Assembly (NCBI GenBank): GCA_031375105.1 | Contig: JANMHJ010000040.1 | Span: 1 to 64,000, forward strand | Direction: 5' to 3' | DNA: 64,000 bases | Source: JANMDU01 sp031375105 | Lineage (GTDB): Bacteria > Pseudomonadota > Gammaproteobacteria > Burkholderiales > Burkholderiaceae_C | Notes under the pieces: generated by a model | Database searches by the model: none | What the model was told of the DNA's origin: nothing | What the model saw: only the letters and a program-made list of their open reading frames with translations | Shown: one piece after another, positions 33,983 to 42,993 of the stretch | Layout of the letters: every line of letters begins with the position of its first letter | Numbering within the stretch: position 1 is the first letter of the stretch | Program-made: the position numbers and the translations under genes

Positions 33983-35491
33983 ATGGTGCGCACAAATGCA
34001 GCAATATTTTCAAAATGGCGTATTCGCCCGTTTAGCTTGACGCTGGCGGCCTTGATTGCGCTGGTTGGATGCGGAGGTGGTGGCGATGCGGGCGCTCCCG
34101 CTTTACCGACTGCGAGTGTGCCTCCCGCGTCGAGCGTCACAGTTGCTGATCCTGTCCCTCCTCCTCCACCAATTGCGAGCTCCACTCCCACGTTGAGCGT
34201 GACAGGCACGACCCGCGCCATTGTCAACACGCTGTATAGCTACCAAGCCAGCGTAAGCAACGCCACGCCCACGGGCTTTGATTGGACATGGGGAGACAAC
34301 ACCGCCAACAGCACGAATAATCCAGCGACGAAAATGTGGCGTACATTGGGTAGCTTTAACGCGCAGCTGAGCGTTAACAGTGGCACCACAAGTTGGGCTA
34401 ACAGCCAAACCGTTACCGTGGCTGATCCGATTTCGGCTGGCTTGCAACACACTTGCACTGTGATGCCAGATAGCACAGCGACTTGCTGGGGGAATAACCG
34501 AAGAGGGCAGTTGGGCAATGGCAACACCAACACGCTAGCTGTCCCGTCCGCCGTGCCCGGCTTAACTCAGGTCGCCAGTATGGCCTCTGGTGCGCAGCAC
34601 ACCTGCGCGCTTTCAACCGCAGGCACCGTGAGCTGCTGGGGTTGGAACATTTACGGCCAGCTAGGCATAGGCTCGACAACGGATCGTCTCACGCCAACCG
34701 CTGTGATCGGTTTAACCGATGTCGTTGCGCTTAAATCTAATAAAAGTAGCACCACCTGCGCACTGAAATCCAATGGCACAGTAAGTTGCTGGGGTAGTAA
34801 TACCTATGGTGCCATCGGTGATGGTGCTGTCAGCTCAAATATTCGGTCGACACCGAGCAACGTACCCAACTTGTCTGAGGTGGTTAGCTTGGCAAAAGGC
34901 ACTGCGCATACATGCGCCTTGAAAGTCGATGGCACGATCAAATGCTGGGGATGGAACCGAGCCGGTATGTTGGGTGATGGCACGACGACAGATCGCAGCC
35001 TGCCCACTTCGGTTTTTGGCATCACAGATGCTGTCAGCGTATCTGCTGGTTTTAACCATACCTGCGCACTAATGACCAATGGCACAGTCAGCTGCTGGGG
35101 AAGAAACGAATACGGCCAACTCGGCAATAGCAACGCTTCTGACCAACTTTTGCCGACCGCGGTGTCTGGCTTATCGGGCGTGATTGCGATCGAACTGGGC
35201 GACTATCATTCATGCGCTCTGAAAGCAGATGCCACGGTGGTTTGCTGGGGCTATAACGCAGTTGGGCAACTGGCCGACGGCACGACGATCAATCGCAGCA
35301 CACCAACGGTGGTGTCTGGCCTAGCCTCAGTTGCGGCGCTGACGGCGGGTAATGCTCACACCTGTGCCCTCAAAACCAACGGCGCGATGTTGTGCTGGGG
35401 TTGGAACGAAGAAGGTGAGTTAGGCGATAGCACTTTGATTAGCAAAACCACCATCACACCCGTCGTAGGCGGCAGTGTATTTTGGAAATAA
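33983..35491 (+). CDS. RCC1-repeat lipoprotein with PKD domain (B)
   Basis: 502 residues, a paralogue of the protein at 29499. Lipobox ALIALVGC (Cys30) is followed by Gly and Pro/Ser-rich linkers, a PKD-like domain (NTLYSYQASVSN, FDWTWGDNT) and seven HTCAL...CWG repeats. Both proteins share the terminal VVGGSVFWK/VLGGAVYWK motif. Tandem paralogues on either side of one signalling module suggest alternative forms of the same envelope protein. Convergent with the small gene at 35498. Confidence 0.88.
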   Translation: MVRTNAAIFSKWRIRPFSLTLAALIALVGCGGGGDAGAPALPTASVPPASSVTVADPVPPPPPIASSTPTLSVTGTTRAIVNTLYSYQASVSNATPTGFDWTWGDNTANSTNNPATKMWRTLGSFNAQLSVNSGTTSWANSQTVTVADPISAGLQHTCTVMPDSTATCWGNNRRGQLGNGNTNTLAVPSAVPGLTQVASMASGAQHTCALSTAGTVSCWGWNIYGQLGIGSTTDRLTPTAVIGLTDVVALKSNKSSTTCALKSNGTVSCWGSNTYGAIGDGAVSSNIRSTPSNVPNLSEVVSLAKGTAHTCALKVDGTIKCWGWNRAGMLGDGTTTDRSLPTSVFGITDAVSVSAGFNHTCALMTNGTVSCWGRNEYGQLGNSNASDQLLPTAVSGLSGVIAIELGDYHSCALKADATVVCWGYNAVGQLADGTTINRSTPTVVSGLASVAALTAGNAHTCALKTNGAMLCWGWNEEGELGDSTLISKTTITPVVGGSVFWK

Positions 35492-35497
35492 CCCGCC

Positions 35498-35797
35498 TCA
35501 AGATGCAGTTGGGATCTGATTTTTTTGAAGCACAGCTTGCGCTTTGTTGGCCCACAGAGCCAAGCTGTCCAGTAAATCTCGCTGACTGAACGAGCAGCTT
35601 TCTTCTGAGAATAAAGCGCCCGATTCGAGGCGATCAAGCAGATCATGATAGACGACGCTGTATTTCTCTGGGAGCGCTTGGAGCAAAGCGTGATGCGTGC
35701 GGGCTTGTTGCACAAAGGCATGAGCCAGCAGCTCGCCGCTTTGCATTTGAGTGAGCTGTTGGCGCAACAGGCTCAATTGTTCAACTGCAGCGCTCAT
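35498..35797 (-). CDS. Small helical protein of unknown function
   Basis: 99 residues, predicted all-helical (VEQLSLLRQQLTQMQSGELL, RLESGALFSEESCSFSQRDL). Start ATG overlaps the stop codon of the glycerophosphodiesterase gene by ATGA, so it is co-translated with it. No family recognised. Confidence 0.65.
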   Translation of the reverse strand: MSAAVEQLSLLRQQLTQMQSGELLAHAFVQQARTHHALLQALPEKYSVVYHDLLDRLESGALFSEESCSFSQRDLLDSLALWANKAQAVLQKNQIPTAS

Positions 35798-36786
35798 TGA
35801 ACCGTTTTTCCTAAACGCTTCAGAACAGGTAAAGCGCGATCAGGGTAATCGGTGATCAGGCCGTCTGCGCCGGCTTCGATCACGGCTGTCATCTCTGCTT
35901 CAGAGTTGGTCGTCCAAGGGATGACTTGCAGGCCAAGTTGATGCGCTTTGCTCACGAGCACGGGCGTGATGTCGGCAAAGTAGGGCGACCAGATGTCGCA
36001 GCCTGCAGCTTTGACCATGCTGGGCACATCGGCATGGTCTGCGGCGCGTACTGAGCCCGTCCAGACTGGGGCTTTGTCTGTGGCTGGGTTGATATTGTTT
36101 GCCCACGGCTGCTGGGCAGTGAGGCAAGATGTTTGAACGCGCTTTGTGCGCCCTTTTTGCAGCTCTTGGATGTTTTGAAGTGTGCGCCAATCGAAGCTTT
36201 GAATCGTGACGCGGCTGGCCAAGTCATGCACGCGCACGAGATCAAGCAACTTACGTGCAAACACTGCTGCGCTCACGGTGTCGTTGTGTTTTTCAGGGGA
36301 GATTTTGGTTTCGATGTTAAAGCGCAGCTTTTTCGCGCCGAGCGCGTCCACACGTTTGAACAGGGTGGAAAGGGCAGGCATGCGTGTGCCGTCCATCGCT
36401 TGCTGATCTGGGAAGCGTTTTGCATACGCGCTTTCGGGGTTGATGCGACCCACGTCATAGGTTTTGAGCTCGGCCAACGTGAGGCGATTGACGAGCACGG
36501 GAGCAGTCAGGTATGCGCCGCTGGCATCGCGTGTGATCTCGGGGTTCAAGGCGCGGTCGTGGCTGATCACCACCACGCCATCTTTGCTCACACCCACATC
36601 CAGCTCCAGCGTGCTCACGCCGAGTTCGATGGCGCGCTCAAAGGCAGGCAAGGTGTTCTCGGGCAGCAAGCCGCGTGCGCCGCGATGGCCTTGGAGATCA
36701 AAAGAGGGGCTTTGTGCAATAGCAGTATTCATACCCCAAATTATGAGGCAAATTGACCAGTAGCCGTTATGGAATGTGCGCAGCAT
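35794..36786 (-). CDS. glpQ: Periplasmic glycerophosphodiester phosphodiesterase
   Basis: About 330 residues. The GDPD signature FDLQGHRGARGLLPENTLPAF and LELDVGVSKDGVVVISHD supply the catalytic His pair and Glu/Asp metal ligands; the C-terminal IPWTTNSEAEM and DGLITDYPD also fit. It hydrolyses glycerophosphodiesters to glycerol-3-phosphate and an alcohol. The N-terminus (MLRTFHNGYWSICLIIWGMNTAIAQ) is a weak signal peptide, and its first codons lie inside a 43-bp repeat. ATG 36732 would give a cytoplasmic form. Confidence 0.88.
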   Translation of the reverse strand: MLRTFHNGYWSICLIIWGMNTAIAQSPSFDLQGHRGARGLLPENTLPAFERAIELGVSTLELDVGVSKDGVVVISHDRALNPEITRDASGAYLTAPVLVNRLTLAELKTYDVGRINPESAYAKRFPDQQAMDGTRMPALSTLFKRVDALGAKKLRFNIETKISPEKHNDTVSAAVFARKLLDLVRVHDLASRVTIQSFDWRTLQNIQELQKGRTKRVQTSCLTAQQPWANNINPATDKAPVWTGSVRAADHADVPSMVKAAGCDIWSPYFADITPVLVSKAHQLGLQVIPWTTNSEAEMTAVIEAGADGLITDYPDRALPVLKRLGKTVQ

Positions 36787-36804
36787 GCTATTAAATTAGG
36801 AGTG
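36762..36804 (+). repeat. 43-bp dispersed repeat overlapping start of glycerophosphodiesterase gene
   Basis: Starts AGCCGTTATGGAATGTGCG and ends AAATTAGGAGTG. The minus-strand start codon at 36786 lies inside it. Unlike the other in-gene copies it is read in a different frame, supporting a later or uncertain start. Confidence 0.75.
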
Positions 36805-36846
36805 ACAGGAGAACTATCCCAACGAGCGTAGCTTAAGCGCACGGGC

Positions 36847-37590
36847 TCAGTCGGTCAACGATGAGAGGAACTGCTTGAGTTCGGGCGTTTGCGGGTTGCT
36901 AAACAGCTCTTGCGGTGGCCCCATTTCATGGACGCGGCCTTGGTGCATGAAGATCAGGCGATCACTCACCTTGCGGGCAAAGCTCATTTCATGGGTGACC
37001 ATCAAGAGCGTCATGCCCTCTTGGGCCAAGCCTTCCACGACTTTGAGCACTTCGCCGACCAGCTCTGGATCGAGTGCAGAGGTGATTTCATCGCATAGCA
37101 ACACAGCCGGCTCCATGGCGAGGGCTCGCGCAATAGCGACGCGCTGCTGCTGGCCGCCAGAGAGTTGTTCGGGCATGGCATCGTATTTTTCGGCAAGGCC
37201 AACGCGCTCCAGCAGCTTGCGAGCCATGGCTTGCCCTAGCGCGGCATCACGTTTTTTCACGAGCGAAGGCGCAAGCATGATATTTTTGCCAACGCTCAAA
37301 TGGGGAAACAAATTAAAGCTCTGAAAAATCATGCCAACTTTTTGGCGCAGCTCGCGCATGGCCTCTGGCTTGTTGTGAAGCAGGGGCTGGCCTTGCACGC
37401 TGAGGCTGCCGCTTTGAAACACTTCCAATCCATTAATGCAGCGAAGCAGCGTGCTCTTACCCGATCCGCTTTTGCCGATGATGGCGATCACCTCGCCGGG
37501 CGCGACCTGTAGATCAATGCCTTTGAGCACTTCGTTGCTGCCAAAAGATTTACGGAGCTGCTGGATGTCAATAATCGGGGATGTGGTCAT
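36847..37590 (-). CDS. Polar amino acid ABC transporter ATP-binding protein (GlnQ-like)
   Basis: 247 residues with Walker A GKSGSGKST, Q-loop MIFQSFNLFPHL, signature LSGGQQQRVAIARAL and Walker B VLLCDEITSALDPE. Close to GlnQ/GltL/HisP. Last gene of a four-gene importer operon; starts 10 bp after the permease stop codon. Confidence 0.95.
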   Translation of the reverse strand: MTTSPIIDIQQLRKSFGSNEVLKGIDLQVAPGEVIAIIGKSGSGKSTLLRCINGLEVFQSGSLSVQGQPLLHNKPEAMRELRQKVGMIFQSFNLFPHLSVGKNIMLAPSLVKKRDAALGQAMARKLLERVGLAEKYDAMPEQLSGGQQQRVAIARALAMEPAVLLCDEITSALDPELVGEVLKVVEGLAQEGMTLLMVTHEMSFARKVSDRLIFMHQGRVHEMGPPQELFSNPQTPELKQFLSSLTD

Positions 37591-37600
37591 GGCAGTTCAA

Positions 37601-38251
37601 TCATGAGGCCGGGCGCAGCTTGCGCTCTAGGCGTTTAGCATAGGCACTGATGGGAAAGCACAGTGCAAAATAAAACAGCGCCACACAGCTGTACACCACA
37701 AAGGGTTTGAAGGTGGCGTTGGTGATCATGGTGCCCGCTTTGGTGAGCTCCACAAACCCAATCACGCTGGCCAGTGCCGTGCCTTTGATCACTTGCACTA
37801 GAAAGCCCACCGTGGGCGCAATGGCGATGCGCAGCGCTTGCGGCAAGATCACATGGCGCAGCTTTTCTGTGAACGAGAGCGAGAGCGAATCGCAGGCTTC
37901 CCATTGGCCTTTCGGGATGGCCTCCACGCAGCCGCGCCAGATTTCCACAAGAAAGGCGCTGGTGTAGAGCGTGAGCGCCACAAAAGCGGCTGTCCACGCG
38001 CTGGTTTTGATGCCGAAGAGCGCGATGCCGAAATAGATGAGAAACAGCTGCATCAGCAAAGGCGTGCCTTGGAAGAGCTGCACATAGGCATTGACAAATC
38101 GCTTGAGCCACACGGAAGGCGACAGTCGAGTAAACAGCAAACCCAAGCCCACCAAACCGCCGCCCACGAAGGCCATGATGGAGAGCAAGACCGTCCACCT
38201 TGCAGCGAGCAGCAAATTGCGATTGATATCCCAAAGCGTGAATTCGACCAT
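37601..38251 (-). CDS. Amino acid ABC transporter permease (second subunit)
   Basis: 216 residues with five membrane segments and the HisM/GlnP EAA-type loop IPKGQWEACDSLSLSFTEKL. ATG 38251 (MVEFTLWD) is preferred over longer in-frame starts that run into the upstream permease gene. Pairs with the permease at 38262. Confidence 0.9.
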   Translation of the reverse strand: MVEFTLWDINRNLLLAARWTVLLSIMAFVGGGLVGLGLLFTRLSPSVWLKRFVNAYVQLFQGTPLLMQLFLIYFGIALFGIKTSAWTAAFVALTLYTSAFLVEIWRGCVEAIPKGQWEACDSLSLSFTEKLRHVILPQALRIAIAPTVGFLVQVIKGTALASVIGFVELTKAGTMITNATFKPFVVYSCVALFYFALCFPISAYAKRLERKLRPAS

Positions 38252-38261
38252 GACTCGCTTC

Positions 38262-38915
38262 TCAGAAAATGAAGCGCTGCCCAAGCCATTGCAGGAGCTT
38301 GCGCAGCGCAATAGACAAGGCCAGATAAATCGCCGTGGCAATCAAGAAGGCTTCAAAGGCGCGGAAATTGCGACTTTGAATCAGGTTGGCGGCGTAGCTC
38401 AATTCCTGCGTAGAAATTTGCCCGCAAACCGCTGAGCCCAGCATCACGATGATGATTTGGCTCACCAAGGCTGGCCAGACTTTGCGCAGTGCCGGTGGCA
38501 ACACCACGCGAAGAAAAATCTGCGCAGGGTTCAATGCCAAACTCTGTGCCGCCTCCAATTGCCCACGCGGCGTGACTTCAATCCCAGCGCGGATGATCTC
38601 GGTGGCATACGCGCCGAGATTGATCACCATCGCGATGATGGACGCCAGCTCCGGGCTGAGCTTGATGCCTGCTGCTGGCAAGCCAAAAAACACAAAGAAA
38701 AGCTGCACGATAAAAGGCGTGTTGCGGATCAGCTCCACATAGGTGCCCGCAGCCAAGCGCATCCACGCTCTGCCATGCACCCGCGCCCACGCGCAAGCGA
38801 TGCCCAACAACACGCCAATGACGGTAGAAACAGCGGTCAATCCCAAAGTCCAAGCCACGCCCTTGGCCAGCAACGGCCATTGCGAAAGCACAGCGCTGAA
38901 ATCAAATTCGATCAT
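38262..38915 (-). CDS. Amino acid ABC transporter permease (first subunit)
   Basis: 217 residues with five membrane segments and the conserved loop VTPRGQLEAAQSLALNPAQI. ATG 38915 (MIEFDFS) fits relatives; the alternative TTG 38981 adds a non-conserved leader. With the other permease it forms the heteromeric channel of the importer. Confidence 0.9.
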   Translation of the reverse strand: MIEFDFSAVLSQWPLLAKGVAWTLGLTAVSTVIGVLLGIACAWARVHGRAWMRLAAGTYVELIRNTPFIVQLFFVFFGLPAAGIKLSPELASIIAMVINLGAYATEIIRAGIEVTPRGQLEAAQSLALNPAQIFLRVVLPPALRKVWPALVSQIIIVMLGSAVCGQISTQELSYAANLIQSRNFRAFEAFLIATAIYLALSIALRKLLQWLGQRFIF

Positions 38916-39002
38916 GGGAGAACCGAGGTGGAAGGAGAGAGATATCTGCCCCAGCAGACACCGTGAATCTGGCTTTGCCAATCCACGGATGGCACCCTCT
39001 GG

Positions 39003-39032
39003 GGGGCGACGGCCACTGGGCCGTCATGGGGG
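39003..39032 (-). terminator. GC-rich hairpin between binding-protein and permease genes
   Basis: GACGGCC and GGCCGTC form a short stem in the gap after the binding-protein gene. It lacks a T-run, so it is more likely to protect the 3' end of the upstream mRNA than to stop transcription fully. Confidence 0.35.
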
Positions 39033-39035
39033 GAT

Positions 39036-39836
39036 TCAATTAGGCAGATCGCCCGCAGGACGGCCGAGCCACTTATTCGCCATCTTGTCGATGTCACCAT
39101 TCTTCTTGGCCTCAGCCAAAATTTCGTTGACTTTCAGGCGCAGTTTGTCCTCACCTTTGCCCACGCCAATGAAATTGGGGCTGTCTTTGAGCAAGAGCTT
39201 GTATTCGGTGTTGAGCTGGGGATTCTTGCCCATCATGTTGCCGGCCACGGATGCGCCCGTAGCAATCGCCTGCACTTGGCCAGCGACGAAAGCAGATACA
39301 GTTGCGTTGTTGTCTTCAAAGCGCTTAATGTCCGCCGTGGCTGGCGCAACCTTGGTGAGTTCTTGGTCTTCAATCGCGCCGCGCGTCACAGACACGGATT
39401 TACCGGCCAAATCAGCAAAGCTTTTGACATTCAGGTTTTTCGCGGCAAACACAGCCTGGAAGAAAGGCGAATAAGCAGCGGTGAAATCAATCACCTTCTC
39501 GCGGTCTGGATTTTTACCGAGCGTGGAGATCACGAGATCAGCTTTTTTGGTTTGAAGATAAGGAATGCGGTTGGCGCTGGTGACGGCCACCAGCTCAATG
39601 CCCACACCCATTTTTTGGGCGATGTAATTGGCCATGTCGATGTCCAGGCCTTGGGGCTTCAAATCGGTGCCGACGAAGCCGTAGGGCGGAAAGTCCGTCG
39701 GAATAGCAATCGTGATTTTCTTGGCTTTCATCACGTCATCAAGCGCGGTTTGCGCTTGGGCTGCGGTAATAGAAAGCAGGCTGGCTGCGGCCACGGAGGC
39801 CAACATCAGGGCTTTGAAAGAAATGCGTTTGTTCAT
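39036..39836 (-). CDS. Polar amino acid ABC transporter substrate-binding protein
   Basis: 266 residues: signal peptide (ends ITAAQA), then the family-3 binding fold: IAIPTDFPPYGFVGTDLKPQ, GLDIDMANYIAQKM and RIPYLQTKKADLVIST. GGAG precedes ATG 39836. First gene of the importer operon; the 120-bp gap before the permease holds a hairpin (GACGGCC...GGCCGTC) that may lower downstream expression. Ligand unknown, probably a polar amino acid. Confidence 0.92.
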   Translation of the reverse strand: MNKRISFKALMLASVAAASLLSITAAQAQTALDDVMKAKKITIAIPTDFPPYGFVGTDLKPQGLDIDMANYIAQKMGVGIELVAVTSANRIPYLQTKKADLVISTLGKNPDREKVIDFTAAYSPFFQAVFAAKNLNVKSFADLAGKSVSVTRGAIEDQELTKVAPATADIKRFEDNNATVSAFVAGQVQAIATGASVAGNMMGKNPQLNTEYKLLLKDSPNFIGVGKGEDKLRLKVNEILAEAKKNGDIDKMANKWLGRPAGDLPN

Positions 39837-39945
39837 AGGTGCTCCAAAAAAGTGTATACAGTTTAGAAGCAAACTCCGTGCCAGAGCACCCTGATCGCGG
39901 GTGCAAACCTAGAGCATTCCCTAGCCTAAAGTTTCAAGAGAAAAC

Positions 39946-40932
39946 TCAATCGAGCTTGGCTCCCGATTTCTGCACTGCCGTAGCCCACTTTGGTAATTCG
40001 GCGGCGATAAACTTGGCGAAGTCTTCTGAGCCCATGAAGGCCGGATCTGCACCTTGGCTGACCATGCGGTTGCGCACATCGGGCATGGCCAGCACTTGCT
40101 TGAAGGCGTCCGACAATTTGTCCACAATCGGCTTGGGTGTGCCCGCAGGCGCGAGAAAGCCATAGAAGCCGACCACCTCAAAATTCTTGGCCAGCTTGGT
40201 TTCCATCACGGTAGGCACATCGGGCAGGGCGGGGTTGCGCTCGCGGCTCGTGACAGCCAAGGCTTTGACCTTGCCTTGCTTGTGATACTGCGCCGCCTGC
40301 GGAATGCTCTCGGCCATGAATTGCACTTGGCCGCCGATCAAATCTTGAAACGCTGGCGCACTGCCGCGATAGGGAATGTGCACCATGAAGAGCCCCGTCT
40401 CGGTTTTGAACATCTCCGGCACCAGATGGCTGATGCCGCCATTGCCGGCTGAGCCATAGTTCACCTTGCCGGGATTGCTCTTGGCGTAGCTGACGAATTC
40501 TTGAAGCGTGTTGGCTTTTACGCTGGGATTCACCAGCAGGGCGAGCGGCTGCATGGCGGTGCGCGCAATCGGCACGAAATCTTTCAAAGTGCCATAGGGC
40601 AGCTTGGAATACAGGCCGGGGTTGATCACCATCACGCCCGTGTTGGCCAGCATGATGCTGTAGCCATCCGGCGCAGACTTTTGTACATCTTGCGCACCCA
40701 CAATGCCGCCCGCGCCGGCTTTGTAATCCACGATGATGGGCTGGCCGAGCACGCTTTGCAATTTGTCTGTGAGCAAGCGTGCATGTTGATCGAGCGGGCC
40801 GCCGGCGGGGAAGCCGATCACCAAGCGGATGGGTTTGTTGGGATAGGCCGTCTGGGAATAGGCTGTTGGTAGCAGGCCAACAGTCGCCAAGGTGGCAGCA
40901 AGAAGAGTTTTCACAGAGGTGCGGGTTTTCAT
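39946..40932 (-). CDS. Tripartite tricarboxylate transporter receptor (Bug family)
   Basis: 328 residues from ATG 40932: signal peptide MKTRTSVKTLLAATLATVGL... ending AYSQT, then YPNKPIRLVIGFPAGGPLDQ, VDYKAGAGGIVGAQDV and PYGTLKDFVPIART. Divergent, with only 23 bp between start codons, from an acyl-CoA ligase gene, so a carboxylic acid that the ligase activates is a plausible ligand. Confidence 0.92.
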   Translation of the reverse strand: MKTRTSVKTLLAATLATVGLLPTAYSQTAYPNKPIRLVIGFPAGGPLDQHARLLTDKLQSVLGQPIIVDYKAGAGGIVGAQDVQKSAPDGYSIMLANTGVMVINPGLYSKLPYGTLKDFVPIARTAMQPLALLVNPSVKANTLQEFVSYAKSNPGKVNYGSAGNGGISHLVPEMFKTETGLFMVHIPYRGSAPAFQDLIGGQVQFMAESIPQAAQYHKQGKVKALAVTSRERNPALPDVPTVMETKLAKNFEVVGFYGFLAPAGTPKPIVDKLSDAFKQVLAMPDVRNRMVSQGADPAFMGSEDFAKFIAAELPKWATAVQKSGAKLD

Positions 40933-40955
40933 GGCGGTCAATAAGAGCAGATAAC

Positions 40956-42707
40956 ATGCATGATAGCCAGAACACACTATCCGAGACATTGGAGTTTTCC
41001 TTGGAATCCCACAAAAGCGCCGCACACTTTGCGCATTGGCCTGCTCGCCTGCCTCACAGCCTCACACCGCCTGCGGGCTCGCTGTGGAACAACCTGGCTG
41101 TCAACGCACTGCGCTACCCCGATAAAGCAGCGCTGCGTTTCTTTGATAGCTCGGTGAGTTATGCTCAGATGCTACAAAAAGCAGAGCAACTTGCGCAGGT
41201 TCTATGCCGGCTAGAGGCCAAAAAGGGCGAAAGAATCGTGGTCTGCATGCAGAATTGTCCGCAGTTGGTGCTCTCGCACTTTGCGATTCTTCGGCTGGAT
41301 GCGGTGGTCGTTCCCGTGAACCCGATGAACAAGGCCGAGGAGCTCAAACACTACATCCTTGACCCCGATACGCGCATCGTGATCACCTCGGCAGATTTGG
41401 CGGCGGAGTGGGCGAGCGCATCCAATGCTTTGCCGCCAGAGCAGCGCTTGAAGCACTTGATCGTCACGCACATGAGTGATGGCTTTGGCGCAGAAGCAGA
41501 GAAAGACATGCCGCCCGCTTGGCGCGATTGGCTGCTCACAAAGCACGCAATGCCTATCATCGAAGGCGCGCAAACCTATACATGGGCTGATGTGATGTCA
41601 GCCCCATCCACGCAAGCTCTGCCGCCCGTGACAGCCACCAGCGAAGATCTCGCCATGCTGTCCTACACCAGCGGCACCACAGGCTTGCCCAAGGGTTGCA
41701 TGCACACGCATGGTTCGCTCATGCACAACGCCGTGGCCAGCATTTTGTGGGGCAATGGCACTGCGCAAAACGTCACGCTGGCTGCCGTGCCGATGTTTCA
41801 TATCACCGGTATGGTCAGCCTCATGCACGCTTCGCTGTATGCGGGCGCGACGCTGGTGATCATGCCGCGCTGGGATCGTGATTTGGCAGGGCGCTTGATT
41901 TCGCGCTACAAAGTCACGCACTGGACGAACATTCCTACGATGGTGATTGATCTGCTCGCCTCGCCCAGCTTTGATCAATACGATCTGAGTAGCTTGGTGT
42001 ATATCGGCGGCGGCGGCGCGGCCATGCCCCAAGCTGTGGCGCAGCGATTGTTGGAGCAATTTGGCTTGCGCTATGTGGAAGGCTATGGCCTCACTGAGAC
42101 GGCCGCACCCAGCCACAGCAACCCCACAGATCGCCCCAAGCAGCAATGCCTAGGCGTGCCCTTCATGAGCTGCGATTCGCGCGTAGTCAATCCTGAAACT
42201 TTGGAAGAAATGCCTGTGGGCGAGCAAGGTGAGATCGTGATGAACGGGCCGATGAATTTCAAAGGCTATTGGAAAAACGCTGAGGCGACCGCTAAAGCCT
42301 TTTTCGAGCGCGATGGCAAAGTGTTTTTCAGGAGCGGCGATTTGGGAAGAGTCGATGAAGAAGGCTACTTCTTCATCACGGATCGCTTGAAACGTATGAT
42401 CAACGCCAGCGGCTTTAAGGTCTGGCCAGCGGAGGTGGAGTCATTGATGTTCAAACACCCTGCGATTGCCGAAGCCTGCGTGATCGCTACCCGTGATGCC
42501 TATCGCGGCGAAAGCGTCAAAGCCGTCGTCGTGCTGCGCAGCTCGCATGCAGGGCAGGTGAGCGAGCAAGATATCTTGCAATGGTGCCGAGACAATATGG
42601 CGATTTACAAAGTGCCGCGTGTGGTGGAATTTGCTCAAGTCTTGCCTAAGAGCGGCAGCGGGAAGGTGATGTGGCGGCTGTTGCAGGAGAAAGAAAAGAC
42701 TGCTTAA
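40956..42707 (+). CDS. Acyl-CoA synthetase (AMP-forming)
   Basis: 583 residues of the ANL superfamily, making acyl-CoA from a carboxylate, ATP and CoA. Motifs: LSYTSGTTGLPKGCMHTHGS, YVEGYGLTETAAPSHSN, RSGDLGRVDEEGYFFITDRL, RMINASGFKVWPAEVE, and the catalytic Lys in LPKSGSGKVMWRLL. ATG 40956 is the only start after the divergent promoter. Residues about 72-86 (LQKAEQLAQVLCRL) coincide with a 43-bp repeat copy. Long- or medium-chain substrate likely but not proven. Confidence 0.92.
   Translation: MHDSQNTLSETLEFSLESHKSAAHFAHWPARLPHSLTPPAGSLWNNLAVNALRYPDKAALRFFDSSVSYAQMLQKAEQLAQVLCRLEAKKGERIVVCMQNCPQLVLSHFAILRLDAVVVPVNPMNKAEELKHYILDPDTRIVITSADLAAEWASASNALPPEQRLKHLIVTHMSDGFGAEAEKDMPPAWRDWLLTKHAMPIIEGAQTYTWADVMSAPSTQALPPVTATSEDLAMLSYTSGTTGLPKGCMHTHGSLMHNAVASILWGNGTAQNVTLAAVPMFHITGMVSLMHASLYAGATLVIMPRWDRDLAGRLISRYKVTHWTNIPTMVIDLLASPSFDQYDLSSLVYIGGGGAAMPQAVAQRLLEQFGLRYVEGYGLTETAAPSHSNPTDRPKQQCLGVPFMSCDSRVVNPETLEEMPVGEQGEIVMNGPMNFKGYWKNAEATAKAFFERDGKVFFRSGDLGRVDEEGYFFITDRLKRMINASGFKVWPAEVESLMFKHPAIAEACVIATRDAYRGESVKAVVVLRSSHAGQVSEQDILQWCRDNMAIYKVPRVVEFAQVLPKSGSGKVMWRLLQEKEKTA
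41170..41212 (-). repeat. 43-bp dispersed repeat, copy in acyl-CoA synthetase gene
   Basis: On the minus strand it starts AGCCGGCATAGAACCTGCG and ends TTTTTGTAGCA. This is the one internal copy read in a shifted frame relative to the others. Confidence 0.65.
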
Positions 42708-42749
42708 ACTCCTGTTTTGATAGCACTCCGCGCAGGTTCTATGACGGCT
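42707..42749 (-). repeat. 43-bp dispersed repeat after acyl-CoA synthetase gene
   Basis: On the minus strand it starts AGCCGTCATAGAACCTGCG and ends AAAACAGGAGTT, touching the stop codon of the ligase gene. Confidence 0.75.
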
Positions 42750-42784
42750 AACCTGCGATTTTCTTTAAATATTCGATAGTTTGT

Positions 42785-42979
42785 TCTGTCGCGCCACCCG
42801 CTCATGTTGGCACGAGGTGTGCGATGTGCTGCGTGGCAATTCACCTCGCGCAGTGATTCTTGTAGCGTGCGAGTATGGTTTGCATCACCACCTAGATTGG
42901 CGCACAACCTCTGTAGCGAGCGCGAATGGAACAGCCCCGCATCCCATCACCCACCTCGCACCATGTGGCTTGGTGGGTG
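42785..42979 (+). repeat. Left inverted repeat flanking HNH gene
   Basis: Matches, in inverted orientation, the region at 43930-44130. The best-conserved part is 42851-42929, including a 21-base identical run (42909-42929) and GCATCACCACCT. Its right end holds a CACCCACC/GGTGGGTG hairpin followed by TTTT (42948-42983), a possible terminator for the acyl-CoA synthetase gene. Outer limits are estimated by eye. Confidence 0.6.
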
Positions 42980-42983
42980 TTTT
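42948..42983 (+). terminator. Candidate terminator hairpin
   Basis: An 8-bp stem (CACCCACC with GGTGGGTG) and a short T4 run in the rightward direction. Confidence 0.5.
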
Positions 42984-42993
42984 GAGATTTAAC

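Noticed and set aside
41598..42146. 182-codon antisense frame in the acyl-CoA synthetase gene
   Set aside because: Shadow frame across the conserved ANL motifs.
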